From Mesorhizobium sp. NFR06 (GTDB taxonomy: Bacteria; Pseudomonadota; Alphaproteobacteria; Rhizobiales; Rhizobiaceae), in contig NZ_FOVT01000013.1 of assembly GCF_900115245.1 (NCBI RefSeq), positions 122,134 through 186,133 on the forward strand: DNA of 64,000 nucleotides. Direction: 5' to 3'. A model generated the notes under the pieces. The model made no database searches and had not been told where the DNA came from. It worked only from the letters and a program-made list of their open reading frames with translations. The translations under genes were made by a program, and so were the position numbers. Positions 1-8,183 of the stretch are shown in pieces. How positions within the stretch are numbered: the stretch's first letter is position 1; each line of letters starts with the position of its first letter.

Positions 1-620
1 CGCTGTCGGGTGGGCAGAAGCAGCGCGTCGGCATTGCGCGGGCGCTCGCCGCGAGCCCGGCGCTGCTCTTGTCCGACGAGGCGACCTCGGCGCTCGATCC
101 GGAGACGACGCGCTCGATCCTGGCCTTGCTCAAGGACATCAATTCCAGGCTCGGCCTCACCATCCTGCTCATCACGCATGAGATGGAGGTGATCCGTTCC
201 ATCGCCGACCGCGTGGCGGTGATCGACGCTGGCCGGATCGTCGAGGAAGGCGCCGTGTGGCAGGTTTTTTCCAATCCGAAGTCGACGATCACCAGCAGCC
301 TGCTCGGCGGCATCCGGCCGCAACTGCCACCAGAGATCGCCAGTCAATTGGCGGCGGGCGCGGGCTCTGAAACGATTTTGAGGATCGATGTCGCCGGAGA
401 GGCGGCGCGGCGCCCGCTGCTGTCCGAGCTGGGCGCCAGCGTACCAGGTCCGTTCCGACTTGTGCATGGTGGCATCGACCACGTGCAGCAGCAACCCGTT
501 GGCACGCTGTTCGTGGCGCTCCCGGGTTCCGACGCTGCGCACCTGGCCGCGGCTATCGCTTTCCTGAAAGACCGCGATGCACGGGTGGAGGTGCTTGGCC
601 ATGTCGCCGATCCTGTTTGA
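1..620 (+). CDS. metN: Methionine ABC transporter ATP-binding protein MetN (5' end missing)
   Basis: C-terminal 205 residues of the ATPase that powers methionine import at the inner membrane; the gene starts upstream of the window and is read from base 3. Visible are the ABC signature LSGGQ at the first residues, Walker B with D-loop (LLLSDEATSALD) and the switch histidine (LLITHEME). After about residue 110 comes a small C-terminal domain that fits the NIL substrate-sensing domain typical of MetN. It overlaps the permease gene by 20 bases, so the two are co-translated. The binding protein metQ is not in the window. Family assignment is firm; methionine specificity is inferred from the NIL-like tail and the MetI partner. 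Confidence 0.9.
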   Translation, partial: LSGGQKQRVGIARALAASPALLLSDEATSALDPETTRSILALLKDINSRLGLTILLITHEMEVIRSIADRVAVIDAGRIVEEGAVWQVFSNPKSTITSSLLGGIRPQLPPEIASQLAAGAGSETILRIDVAGEAARRPLLSELGASVPGPFRLVHGGIDHVQQQPVGTLFVALPGSDAAHLAAAIAFLKDRDARVEVLGHVADPV

Positions 621-1257
621 ACTCCTGCTTCGCTCGATCTGGGAGACCATCCTGATGACGGGAGCTTCCGGCCTCGTTTCGCTGGTCTTCGGCCTGCCGC
701 TCGGCCTCGCTTTGGTCGCCACCGATCGCGGCGGCATCGCTGAGAACCTTTGGGTCAACCGCATTCTCGGCGCCATCATCAACGGCTTCCGTTCGGTTCC
801 TTTCATCATTTTGCTGGTGGCGCTCATCCCGGTGACGCGGCTGATTGTCGGCACCTCGATCGGCACGTGGGCGGCGATCGTTCCGCTGTCGATCGCGGCA
901 ACGCCCTACTATGCCCGCATCGCCGAAGTGTCGCTACGCGAGGTCGATCTCGGGCTGATCGAGGCGGCGCGCGCCATGGGCGGCAATCGCTGGACGATCA
1001 TCCGCGAGGTGCTGGTGCCGGAGGCGCTGCCGGGCATCGTCGCCGGCTTCACAGTGACGCTGGTGACGCTGGTCGGCGCTTCCGCCATGGCCGGCGCCAT
1101 CGGTGCCGGCGGACTGGGCGACCTCGCCATCCGCTATGGCTATCAGCGCTTTGAGACCAGCGTGATGGTCGCCGTCGTTGTCGTTCTCATCGTGTTGGTC
1201 TGCGGCATCCAGTGGATCGGCGACCGGCTGGTCGCACGGCTGGATCATCGCGCATAA
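601..1257 (+). CDS. metI: Methionine ABC transporter permease MetI
   Basis: 218-residue inner-membrane permease with about five hydrophobic segments, the usual size for MetI. The EAA loop that docks to MetN is clear near residue 120 (EAARAMGGN followed by the conserved EALPG segment). The start at 601 is chosen because GGAGGTG lies seven bases upstream and because MSPILFELLL is a natural family N-terminus; an ATG 24 bases upstream in frame has no such site. It overlaps metN by 20 bases and ends the metNI transcript in this window. Confidence 0.9.
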   Translation: MSPILFELLLRSIWETILMTGASGLVSLVFGLPLGLALVATDRGGIAENLWVNRILGAIINGFRSVPFIILLVALIPVTRLIVGTSIGTWAAIVPLSIAATPYYARIAEVSLREVDLGLIEAARAMGGNRWTIIREVLVPEALPGIVAGFTVTLVTLVGASAMAGAIGAGGLGDLAIRYGYQRFETSVMVAVVVVLIVLVCGIQWIGDRLVARLDHRA

Positions 1258-1469
1258 GGCGCTGGTGTGAGAGGACGAACGCAATTTGCCGCGAAAGCCG
1301 GGAATTGAGCGCCAGCTTGCTCCGTTTGCAATGAGATTGGTCGGCGCGTTTCTTCACCTGCAATGACGCGCATGTCATCGTGCGGCCGGGTCGCTAAAGC
1401 AATTCCCGGAAAGTGCGCAGCGGTTTTCCGTCCGGAAAAACGAAGAGGTGCCGCAGAAGGAGCCTGTCA

Positions 1470-2489
1470 ATGCCCAGAATAATTCCCGTGCTCGATCTCG
1501 ACCGCCTGGAACAGGGCGCGTCGGAACTGCGGACTTTCTTGTTTGATCTGCGAACCGCCGCTCGCGATGTCGGCTTCTTCTATCTCAGTGGCCACGGCAT
1601 CACCCAACCGGAGATCGATGCGGTGCTCGACGCGGCGCGCCGCTTCTTCGCCTTGCCGGAAGCCGATAAGCTCGCCATCGAGATGGTGAAGTCACCGCAG
1701 TTCCGTGGCTATACGCGCGCCGGCGGCGAACTGACCAAAGGCAAGGCCGACTGGCGCGAGCAGCTCGACATCGGCGTCGAGCGCGCGACGATCCAGCAAG
1801 GGCCGGGCGTGCCGGCCTGGACGCGGCTGCAAGGCCCGAACCAGTGGCCTGCCGCACTTCCCGATCTCAAGCCCGCCCTGCTTGCCTGGCAGGCCAAGGC
1901 GACCGACGTGGCGATCCGGCTGCTCAAGGCCTTCGCGCTCTCGCTCGACCAGCCGGAAGTCGCATTCGACCCGATCTATCGCGGCGAGCCGAACCACCGC
2001 ATGAAGATCGTGCGCTATCCCGGCCGCAACGCGACCGGCGACGACCAGGGCGTCGGCGCGCATAAGGATGGCGGTTTTCTCACCCTTCTGCTGCAGGACG
2101 AGAACAAGGGCCTGCAGGTCGAGTATAACGGCAGCTGGGTGAACGTCGATCCCATTCCAGGCACGCTTGTGGTCAACATCGGCGAGCTGCTGGAACTGGC
2201 CTCCAATGGCTATCTCAGGGCAACCGTCCACCGCGTGGTCACGCCGCCGGCCGGCGTCGAGCGCATCTCCGTCCCCTTCTTCTTCAGCGCCCGGCTCGAT
2301 GCGACGATACCGCTGCTCGACCTGCCGGAGGAATTGGCGGCCGAGGCGCGCGGGCCGGCCAGTGATCCCGACAATCCGCTGTTCCGCAACGTCGGCGCCA
2401 ATGTGCTGAAGAGCCGGCTGAGGTCGCATCCCGACGTGGCGCGGCGGCACTATGCCGATCTGCTCGCAACGACAGCGGCGGCCGGCTGA
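1470..2489 (+). CDS. 2-oxoglutarate/Fe(II)-dependent oxygenase, isopenicillin N synthase-like
   Basis: 339-residue soluble oxygenase of the isopenicillin N synthase-like superfamily. The N-terminal DIOX_N part spans about residues 3-120. The catalytic jelly roll carries the iron triad H198-x-D200...H254 and the 2-oxoglutarate-binding pair R265-x-S267. The start is placed at 1470 because AGAAGGAG lies just upstream; an in-frame upstream extension would add a basic, non-conserved leader. It follows metNI on the same strand after 212 bases and is followed by a strong terminator, so it is probably its own transcription unit. Members act on many small molecules, so the substrate is unknown. Confidence 0.85.
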   Translation: MPRIIPVLDLDRLEQGASELRTFLFDLRTAARDVGFFYLSGHGITQPEIDAVLDAARRFFALPEADKLAIEMVKSPQFRGYTRAGGELTKGKADWREQLDIGVERATIQQGPGVPAWTRLQGPNQWPAALPDLKPALLAWQAKATDVAIRLLKAFALSLDQPEVAFDPIYRGEPNHRMKIVRYPGRNATGDDQGVGAHKDGGFLTLLLQDENKGLQVEYNGSWVNVDPIPGTLVVNIGELLELASNGYLRATVHRVVTPPAGVERISVPFFFSARLDATIPLLDLPEELAAEARGPASDPDNPLFRNVGANVLKSRLRSHPDVARRHYADLLATTAAAG

Positions 2490-2654
2490 CGTTTTGCGGC
2501 CGTCCGAGCGAGATTTTTTCGCGTTTTGGATAGTTTTTGGAATTCTGTTCGTCGCAAACATGCTGGCAAGCGCCCACATATGGCGTGTCGTTCGGTGTTT
2601 TCCTCCCATTGCGCCGGACGATGTTCCCCTCTGAAGGTTATGGCCTTCATTTTT

Positions 2655-2688
2655 GGCCGGGCCGCTTTCGTGCCCGGCCTTTTTCTTT
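2655..2688 (+). terminator. Intrinsic terminator after the oxygenase gene
   Basis: Perfect 8-bp stem GGCCGGGC/GCCCGGCC with a 9-base loop, followed by TTTTTCTTT. It lies 165 bases beyond the oxygenase stop and is oriented for the plus strand; the minus-strand side has no U-tract for hpaH. Confidence 0.85.
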
Positions 2689-2712
2689 CATGTGTCTGTG
2701 AAAATGCGCCGT

Positions 2713-3516
2713 TCAGGCGAAACCGATGCGGATCGCACCGAAGGGGCCGAAATCCGAGACGATCCGGTCGCCATGCCGGCATTCGACCGGCCGGATGAAG
2801 GAGCCCGACAGCACGACCTGGCCGGCCTCGATGCGCATACCGTATTGATGGAGCCGGTTGGCGAGCCAGACGATGCCCTTGGCCGGATGATCGAGCACGC
2901 CGGCGCCTAAGCCCGTTTCCTCGACCTCGCCATTGCGCGACACGATGGCGCCGATCCAGCGCAGATCCGCCTCGCGCGCGCCGACCGCGCGGCCGCCGAC
3001 GACGATGCCGGCATTGGCGGCGTTGTCCGAGATGGTGTCGAAGAAGGTGCGGATCTTGCCGGTTTCCTTGTTCATCCGCTCGATGCGGGTGTCGAGGATT
3101 TCCAGCGCCGGCGTGATGTGGTCGGTGGCGTCGAGCACGTCGTCGATCGACACGTCGGGGCCCGCCAACGGCGCTTTCATGACGAAGGCGATCTCCGCCT
3201 CGATGCGCGGCTGGATGAAGCGGCCGGCCGGCACCGTGCCGCCGTCCTCGAAGAACATGTCGTCGAACAGGACGCCGGAATCCGGGATGTCGATGCTGAG
3301 CGCCGACTGCATCGCCTTCGAGGTCAGGCCGATCTTCCAGCCACTGACGGTGAGCCCCGAAGCGGCTTTCCTCCGCACCAGCGCTGCCTGCACGCGGTAG
3401 GCATCGTCCATCGTCGCCTGCGGAAATTCTAGGCTGAGCAGCCTGATCTGGCGACGATCGCGTTCGGCGTCGAACAGCCTGCGCGCGGCGTCCTCGACTT
3501 GTTCTTCCGTCATCAT
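2713..3516 (-). CDS. hpaH: 2-oxo-hept-4-ene-1,7-dioate hydratase HpaH
   Basis: 267 residues, the usual length for HpaH and related 2-keto-4-pentenoate hydratases. In homoprotocatechuate meta-cleavage it adds water to 2-oxo-hept-4-ene-1,7-dioate. Family blocks include GWKIGLTSKAMQ near residue 58, the acidic metal site around RIEAEIAFVM (E-x-E), and the C-terminal GSFIRPVECRHGD. The start codon overlaps the hpaG stop as ATGA, so translation is coupled. It is the last gene of the minus-strand hpa operon visible here; the following aldolase step (HpaI) is not encoded next to it. Confidence 0.9.
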   Translation of the reverse strand: MMTEEQVEDAARRLFDAERDRRQIRLLSLEFPQATMDDAYRVQAALVRRKAASGLTVSGWKIGLTSKAMQSALSIDIPDSGVLFDDMFFEDGGTVPAGRFIQPRIEAEIAFVMKAPLAGPDVSIDDVLDATDHITPALEILDTRIERMNKETGKIRTFFDTISDNAANAGIVVGGRAVGAREADLRWIGAIVSRNGEVEETGLGAGVLDHPAKGIVWLANRLHQYGMRIEAGQVVLSGSFIRPVECRHGDRIVSDFGPFGAIRIGFA

Positions 3517-4388
3517 CGGCCGGCCCGTTCGTCGACGACGCCGTTGCGCAGCAAGCCAATGCCTTCGGCCTCGACCTCGATCACGTCGCCCGGCTTGAGC
3601 CAGATCGGCGGCTCGAAGCGGGCGCCGGCGCCGGTCGGTGTTCCGGTGACGATGACGTCGCCCGGCGCCAGCGTGGTGAAGGTCGAGATGTAGTTGATGA
3701 TCTTGCGGAAGGAAAAGATCATGCGGCCAGTGCGGTCCTGCTGGCGAACCTCGCCATTGACGCGCGTGGTCAGCGCGATGTCGGCGATCTGTGCCTCGTC
3801 GGTGAACGGCACCAGCCAGGGGCCTATAGAGCCGGTCCGGTCGAAGTTCTTGCCCTGCGTGACGTTGAACTTGGCATGCCGCACCCAGTCGCGGATGGTG
3901 CCTTCGTTGCAGAGCGAAAGTGCCGTGATATGGCCCAGCGCATCCGCCTCGGCGATCCTGCGGCCGCCCTTGCCGATGACAATGACGATCTCGCCCTCAT
4001 AATCGAGTTGCGGCGATTCCGGCGGCCGCACCAGAGGCGCGCCATGGCCGACGAAGGAGCGCGGGAAGCGGGTGAACAGCGACGGGTTCGAGGGCGCCGC
4101 CTGTCCGTCCTTGTACTCTTCGTTGCGGTCCGGATAGTTGACGCCGACGCAGATGATCTTTTCCGGGGAGGGCACCGGGATCTCGTAGGCGATGTCCTCG
4201 ACCGCGAAATCGGCGGCGAGGCCTTCGGCCTCATCGGCGAGTTTTTTCAGCGAGCCGGCCTCGATCACTTCGCGCAGCGTCGGCCATTCGCTATGTCGCG
4301 CCGACAGGTCGACGATGCCTTTTCCGGTGATCGCGCCGTAGCGCGTCTTGCCGTTGACGGTAAAGGTGGCGAGGCGCGCCGCGCTCAT
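3513..4388 (-). CDS. hpaG: Fumarylacetoacetate hydrolase-family isomerase/decarboxylase, HpaG-like
   Basis: 291 residues with one fumarylacetoacetate hydrolase (FAH) domain. The conserved core ICVGVNYPDRN leads to the metal site LDYEGEIVIVIGK (paired glutamates near 115-117) and the GDVIVTGTPTGAG loop. Its place in the operon indicates the decarboxylation/isomerisation of 5-oxopent-3-ene-1,2,5-tricarboxylate. Enterobacterial HpaG is a tandem two-domain protein of about 430 residues, whereas this one has a single domain, so it may do one of the two steps or act as a homo-oligomer. GGAGGATC precedes the ATG. It is separated from hpaD by 244 bases that hold a large palindromic repeat. Confidence 0.82.
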   Translation of the reverse strand: MSAARLATFTVNGKTRYGAITGKGIVDLSARHSEWPTLREVIEAGSLKKLADEAEGLAADFAVEDIAYEIPVPSPEKIICVGVNYPDRNEEYKDGQAAPSNPSLFTRFPRSFVGHGAPLVRPPESPQLDYEGEIVIVIGKGGRRIAEADALGHITALSLCNEGTIRDWVRHAKFNVTQGKNFDRTGSIGPWLVPFTDEAQIADIALTTRVNGEVRQQDRTGRMIFSFRKIINYISTFTTLAPGDVIVTGTPTGAGARFEPPIWLKPGDVIEVEAEGIGLLRNGVVDERAGR

Positions 4389-4441
4389 ACTGATCCTCCG
4401 TAGTCGTCCCTGCTGGCCAAGCGGAAGCGCCGAGTTCTACG

Positions 4442-4602
4442 GCGCCCCCCTCTGTCCTGCCGGACATCTCCCCCACGAGGGGGGAGATTGGCTTGCCGCA
4501 TGGTCGGCGCTTGTCTTGCAACGTCGAAAACTGGCGAAAGTCTGCGTGACATCTGATCTCCCCCCAAGTGGGGGAGATGTCCGGCAGGACAGAGGGGGGC
4601 GC
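4442..4602. repeat. Palindromic intergenic element with 33-bp perfect arms
   Basis: Bases 4442-4474 are the exact reverse complement of 4570-4602 (33 of 33). Each arm is followed inward by a smaller hairpin of C-runs facing G-runs (around 4468-4486 and 4557-4575), giving a cruciform-like element of about 160 bp. It sits inside the hpa operon between hpaD and hpaG. The layout resembles the mobile intergenic palindromes common in rhizobial genomes. As RNA it would form a very stable structure that could stabilise the hpaFED segment or reduce read-through into hpaGH. Confidence 0.9.
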
Positions 4603-4632
4603 GAAGGAACGCGAACATCTCCCAACAGCCCA

Positions 4633-5613
4633 TCAAGGCGCTACAATCGGCGAGGCCGCCAGATCCGACTTTCGCGGCTCAACACCGGCAAAGACGCTGC
4701 CTTCCTCGAACCAGCTTCGCGGCGCCGGCGCGCCCCACAGCGTCTGGCGCTGCGGGTCCTTCAGATCCCACTTGATCGGCTCCAGATCGGGATCGACCGT
4801 CTGGTAGTCCGAGCAATAGATCTCGATGCGATGGTTGTCGGGGTCGCGGATGTAGAGGAAGAAGGCGTTGGAGATGCCGTGCCGGCCGGGACCGCGCTCG
4901 ATGTTGCCGACATAGCCGGTGGTCGCCATCAGGTCGAGCAGGTCGATGATGTTGAGCGGCGTCGGCACCCAGAAGGCTACATGGTGCAGCCGCGGGCCGA
5001 GGCCATTGGTGAAGGCGATGTCGTGCACGCCGCCCTTGCGGTGCGTCCACGCCGCCCATAGCCTGCCCGTCTCGGCGTCCTCGGTGTACTCGGTCACGCG
5101 GAAGCCGAGCTCGTTATAGAAAGCGACCGCCTCATCGACGTTCGGCGAGAAGCAATTGAAGTGGTCGATGCGCAGCGGCTTCACGCCCTTGTATAAAGCG
5201 TATTTCTGATGGATCGGCGGCAGCCGTTCCATCCTGGAATAGAATTCGAGCGGGATGCCGTGCGGGTCGCGGGTGCGGAAGGTGCGCGACTGGTAGGGCC
5301 GCTCGACCCATTCGACCGGCAGGCCCTTGGCAGCAAAGAAATGCGCTGCCTTGTCGAGGTCCTCGTCGGAGAACAGCTTGAAGCCGAGGTCGCGCGCTTC
5401 CGGTGTCGTCGCCTTGCGCAGCACGATGCAGTGATGGCCGCGCTCTTCCATGGCGCGCAGGTAGATGGCGCCGCTGGTCTCGTCGGTCACCTGCAGGCCG
5501 AGCGTGTCGACATAGAAGGCGCGGGATTTCGCCAGATCCGTCACAGCCAGCTCGACATGGCTGAGCCGTACGATATTGAAGGCGGGGTATAGGTTGGGTT
5601 GGGGCAGGGCCAT
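4633..5613 (-). CDS. hpaD: 3,4-dihydroxyphenylacetate 2,3-dioxygenase HpaD
   Basis: 326-residue extradiol dioxygenase of the vicinal oxygen chelate fold. It cleaves homoprotocatechuate to 5-carboxymethyl-2-hydroxymuconate semialdehyde. Two glyoxalase-like modules are visible (about 13-125 and 145-270). The C-terminal one carries the metal triad H151 (RIDHFN), H210 (LHHVAF) and E264 (RIEIY). Length and motifs match the Fe/Mn homoprotocatechuate 2,3-dioxygenases of Brevibacterium and Arthrobacter rather than the LigB-type enzyme of E. coli. It starts 12 bases after hpaE with CGGAGA upstream, so it is operonic. Confidence 0.93.
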   Translation of the reverse strand: MALPQPNLYPAFNIVRLSHVELAVTDLAKSRAFYVDTLGLQVTDETSGAIYLRAMEERGHHCIVLRKATTPEARDLGFKLFSDEDLDKAAHFFAAKGLPVEWVERPYQSRTFRTRDPHGIPLEFYSRMERLPPIHQKYALYKGVKPLRIDHFNCFSPNVDEAVAFYNELGFRVTEYTEDAETGRLWAAWTHRKGGVHDIAFTNGLGPRLHHVAFWVPTPLNIIDLLDLMATTGYVGNIERGPGRHGISNAFFLYIRDPDNHRIEIYCSDYQTVDPDLEPIKWDLKDPQRQTLWGAPAPRSWFEEGSVFAGVEPRKSDLAASPIVAP

Positions 5614-5625
5614 TTGTGTCTCCGC

Positions 5626-7143
5626 TCAGCCGCCGAGCTTCTGGATCGGATGCGGCGCCGTGGCGAACGCGATGTTCTTGGTTTCCATGTAAAAGTCGAA
5701 CGACCAGTCGCCGCCGTCGCGGCCGATGCCCGAGCTCTTGACGCCGCCGAACGGCGTCGGCAGATGCCGCACATTCTCCGAATTCACCCAGATCATGCCG
5801 GCGTCGAGCGCGTCGGTGAAGCGCAAGGCGCGGGTGACGTCCGAGGTCCACAGATAACCGGTGAGGCCGTATTGAGTGTCGTTGGCCAGCGCCAGCGCCT
5901 CGGCCTCGTCCTTGAACGGAATGGCGGTCAGCACCGGCCCGAAGATTTCCTCCTGGGCGATGCGCATCTTGTTGGTGGCGCCGACGAACAGCGTCGGGCT
6001 GACATAGCAGCCGCCGCCCGGACCGGCGAACTTGCCGCCGCCGGCGGCGACCACCGCGCCTTCCGATTTGCCGATCTCGATATAGGACAGCACCTTTTCC
6101 TCGTGCACCGGATGGATCAGTGGTCCGACCACGGTCTCCGGATCGAGCGGGTGCCCGATCTTGATCCGCTTGGCCTTCTCAGCCACCAGATCGGTGAACT
6201 TGTCGTGCACGGACGCCTCGACCAGCAGGCGGGACGACGAGGTACAGCGTTCGCCGTTCAGCGAATAGATCATGAAGACGGCGGCGTCCGCGGCGCGCTC
6301 CAGATCGGCGTCGGCGAAGACGATCACCGGGTTCTTGCCGCCGAGCTCGAAATGCACGCGCTTCAGCGTTTCAGCGCCTTGGCGCATGATCATCGAGCCG
6401 GTGCGGCTCTCGCCGACGAAGCCGATCGCCTTGACGTCGGGGTGCTCGGTCAGCGCCCGCCCGGCATCCTCGCCAAAACCGTTGACGAGGTTCCACACGC
6501 CCTTGGGAAGGCCGGCTTCCTCGGCGATCTCGACCAGCAGCCGGGCCGTCAGCGGCGACAACTCTGCCGGCTTGTGCACCACCGTGCAGCCGGCGGCGAG
6601 CGCCGGCGCTATCTTCCAGGTCGACAGCATGAAGGGCGTGTTCCAAGGCGTAATCACGCCCACCGGGCCGATCGGCACGCGCGTCGTCATGTTGAGCTGG
6701 CCGGGCGCTCTCAGCGAGCGGCCGTCACGCGCTTCCGGTGCGCGGTCGGCATAGAAGCGGAAGTTCTCGGCGCCGCGCAGCGCCGCCTTGGCCATGAACT
6801 TCAGCGACTGGCCGGTGTCCATGCATTCGACGAAGGCGATCTCCTCGGCGCGGGCGACGATCGCGTCGGCGATTTTATGCAGCAGCTTCTTGCGGGCGTC
6901 GCCGGAGATCGCGGCCCAGTCCTTGAAGGCGGCCTTTGCCGCCTTGGCGGCGCGGTCGATGTCGGCGGCCTTGCCGCGCGCGACCCTGGCGATCGGCTTC
7001 AGATCGATCGGCGAGATCGTCTCATATGTCGAACCGTCGATGGAGGGCACGGTCTCACCGGCGATCTGGTTGAGCACGCCGCCTTTCCTGAAGCGCTCGA
7101 GATAGGCCTCGGCCTTCCTCAAATTGTCGTCCAGTGCCGCCAT
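5626..7143 (-). CDS. hpaE: 5-carboxymethyl-2-hydroxymuconate semialdehyde dehydrogenase HpaE
   Basis: 505-residue NAD(P)-dependent aldehyde dehydrogenase. It oxidises the ring-cleavage semialdehyde made by HpaD to 5-carboxymethyl-2-hydroxymuconate. The cofactor-binding segment is around PWNTPFML (167-173), the general base is E266 (FELGGKNP) and the catalytic nucleophile is C300 (NGERCTSSS). GGGAAAG precedes the ATG. Location between hpaF and hpaD makes the substrate assignment strong; by sequence alone it could only be called a betaine-aldehyde-type dehydrogenase. Confidence 0.92.
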   Translation of the reverse strand: MAALDDNLRKAEAYLERFRKGGVLNQIAGETVPSIDGSTYETISPIDLKPIARVARGKAADIDRAAKAAKAAFKDWAAISGDARKKLLHKIADAIVARAEEIAFVECMDTGQSLKFMAKAALRGAENFRFYADRAPEARDGRSLRAPGQLNMTTRVPIGPVGVITPWNTPFMLSTWKIAPALAAGCTVVHKPAELSPLTARLLVEIAEEAGLPKGVWNLVNGFGEDAGRALTEHPDVKAIGFVGESRTGSMIMRQGAETLKRVHFELGGKNPVIVFADADLERAADAAVFMIYSLNGERCTSSSRLLVEASVHDKFTDLVAEKAKRIKIGHPLDPETVVGPLIHPVHEEKVLSYIEIGKSEGAVVAAGGGKFAGPGGGCYVSPTLFVGATNKMRIAQEEIFGPVLTAIPFKDEAEALALANDTQYGLTGYLWTSDVTRALRFTDALDAGMIWVNSENVRHLPTPFGGVKSSGIGRDGGDWSFDFYMETKNIAFATAPHPIQKLGG

Positions 7144-7178
7144 GGTATCTTTCCCGTTCTAGTTTTTTGCCGCGCCCG

Positions 7179-7565
7179 TCACTTGCCACGGAGCCGCGGG
7201 TGGATGGCGTTCTTCTTCCAGCTCAGTTCGGCGTCGATCTCGCGGATCTCCAGCGACAGCGCGAAATGCGGCGTGGCGAACAGCGATGCGAGATGATCCG
7301 AGGCCGCCGCGAAGATCGCTTCGCCGGCGCTCTTCTTCTCCGCGGCGGTGCGTCCCTTGCCGATGCGGAAATTCAGGTCGATGAAGCCGTTCTCGGGCAG
7401 CCGGTCGGCGATCGCATAGGCTTCGGCGCGGAAGGCGCGCACCCTGACGGCGCCCGGCTCGAACAGCCCGGTTTCGAGGATGGCGCGCGAGATCAGAGCG
7501 CAGAGCTCGGTCATGTCGACCTTCGCGTCGAGATTCGCCGAATATTCGATCGCCATGTGTGGCAA
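7179..7565 (-). CDS. hpaF: 5-carboxymethyl-2-hydroxymuconate delta-isomerase HpaF (TTG start)
   Basis: 128-residue tautomerase-superfamily enzyme that moves the double bond of 5-carboxymethyl-2-hydroxymuconate. The start is the TTG at 7565: it is preceded by GGGAGGAAA at good spacing and gives the N-terminus M-P-H-M-A-I-E-Y. That supplies the catalytic proline exposed after Met removal and matches the MPHF start of E. coli HpaF. The nearest ATG (7556) would delete the proline. The FRIGKGR segment and C-terminal core fit CHMI-type isomerases. It is first in the hpaFEDGH operon. Confidence 0.88.
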   Translation of the reverse strand: MPHMAIEYSANLDAKVDMTELCALISRAILETGLFEPGAVRVRAFRAEAYAIADRLPENGFIDLNFRIGKGRTAAEKKSAGEAIFAAASDHLASLFATPHFALSLEIREIDAELSWKKNAIHPRLRGK

Positions 7566-7584
7566 GGGTTTCCTCCCACTTGTA

Positions 7585-7622
7585 GTTAACATGTGAATTA
7601 CATCTTGACGGCCGAATGTCAA
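7585..7622 (-). promoter_or_regulatory. hpaF promoter region with shared 12-bp operator-like site
   Basis: Between hpaF (minus) and hpaR (plus). On the minus strand TTGACA (7622-7617) could be a -35 box, with a weak TAATTC -10 about 16 bases on. That -10 overlaps the near-palindrome TTAACATGTGAA (plus coordinates 7586-7597). The same motif, consensus TTMRCRTGYGAA, recurs upstream of both IclR genes (15412-15423, 30838-30849), each time 15-21 bases before the minus-strand start codon. A repressor here would block the hpa operon; HpaR or an IclR protein are candidates. Confidence 0.55.
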
Positions 7623-7743
7623 GCGTCGTTCTCCATGCAGATGCAGCTTCCGCGAGTGGGATTGCCGCTCTCGGCAAAATCGCGGATATAGCCCTAATAT
7701 TTGCCGCGAGTCGTACTGGATTGGATTTTTCGGAGACCTGACT

Positions 7744-8181
7744 TTGCTACCGCCCAGCACCCGCCGCTCCCTGCCCATGGCTCTGCTTCGCGCCCGCGAA
7801 GTGATCATGGCGCATTTCCGGCCGATGCTTGCCCGACACGACATCACCGAGCAGCAGTGGCGCGTGCTGCGCGTGCTGGCCGAAGCCGGCCCGCTGGAGG
7901 CAACCGAACTCGCCAACCGGGCCTCGATCCTGCCGCCCAGCCTGACCCGCATCATCAAGGCGATGGAGGAGCGGGAATTCATCAGCCGAAACAAGGTCAA
8001 GGAGGACGGCCGCCGCGCCCTGCTTGCCATCAGCCCGGCCGGCTTGGCGCTGATCGAGGAGCTTTCGCCCGAGCGCACCGCCATCTACGATGCGATCGAA
8101 AAGCGCTATGGCGCCGAGCAGCATGAGCGTTTGCTCGACATGCTGGAGAGCCTGATCCAGTCGGAGTCGACGGAGGGCTAG
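7744..8181 (+). CDS. hpaR: MarR-family regulator HpaR of the homoprotocatechuate operon
   Basis: 145-residue MarR-type winged-helix protein. Sequence blocks typical of HpaR include ALLRAREVIMAHFRP near residue 13, the TEQQWRVLRVLAE helix and LPPSLTRIIKAME in the recognition helix. It is expected to repress the hpa catabolic genes until 4-hydroxyphenylacetate or its catechol is present. The TTG at 7744 has CGGAG at suitable spacing and keeps the HpaR N-terminus; the first ATG (7777) would trim 11 residues. It is divergent from hpaF and convergent with hpaC, with two bases between the stops. Confidence 0.85.
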   Translation: MLPPSTRRSLPMALLRAREVIMAHFRPMLARHDITEQQWRVLRVLAEAGPLEATELANRASILPPSLTRIIKAMEEREFISRNKVKEDGRRALLAISPAGLALIEELSPERTAIYDAIEKRYGAEQHERLLDMLESLIQSESTEG

Positions 8182-8183
8182 GA

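Noticed and set aside
1395..1440. Intergenic GCAATTCCCGG...GGAAAA stretch as an operator before the oxygenase gene
   Set aside because: Looks like a fragment of a common dispersed rhizobial repeat; the symmetry is poor and no promoter boxes fit.
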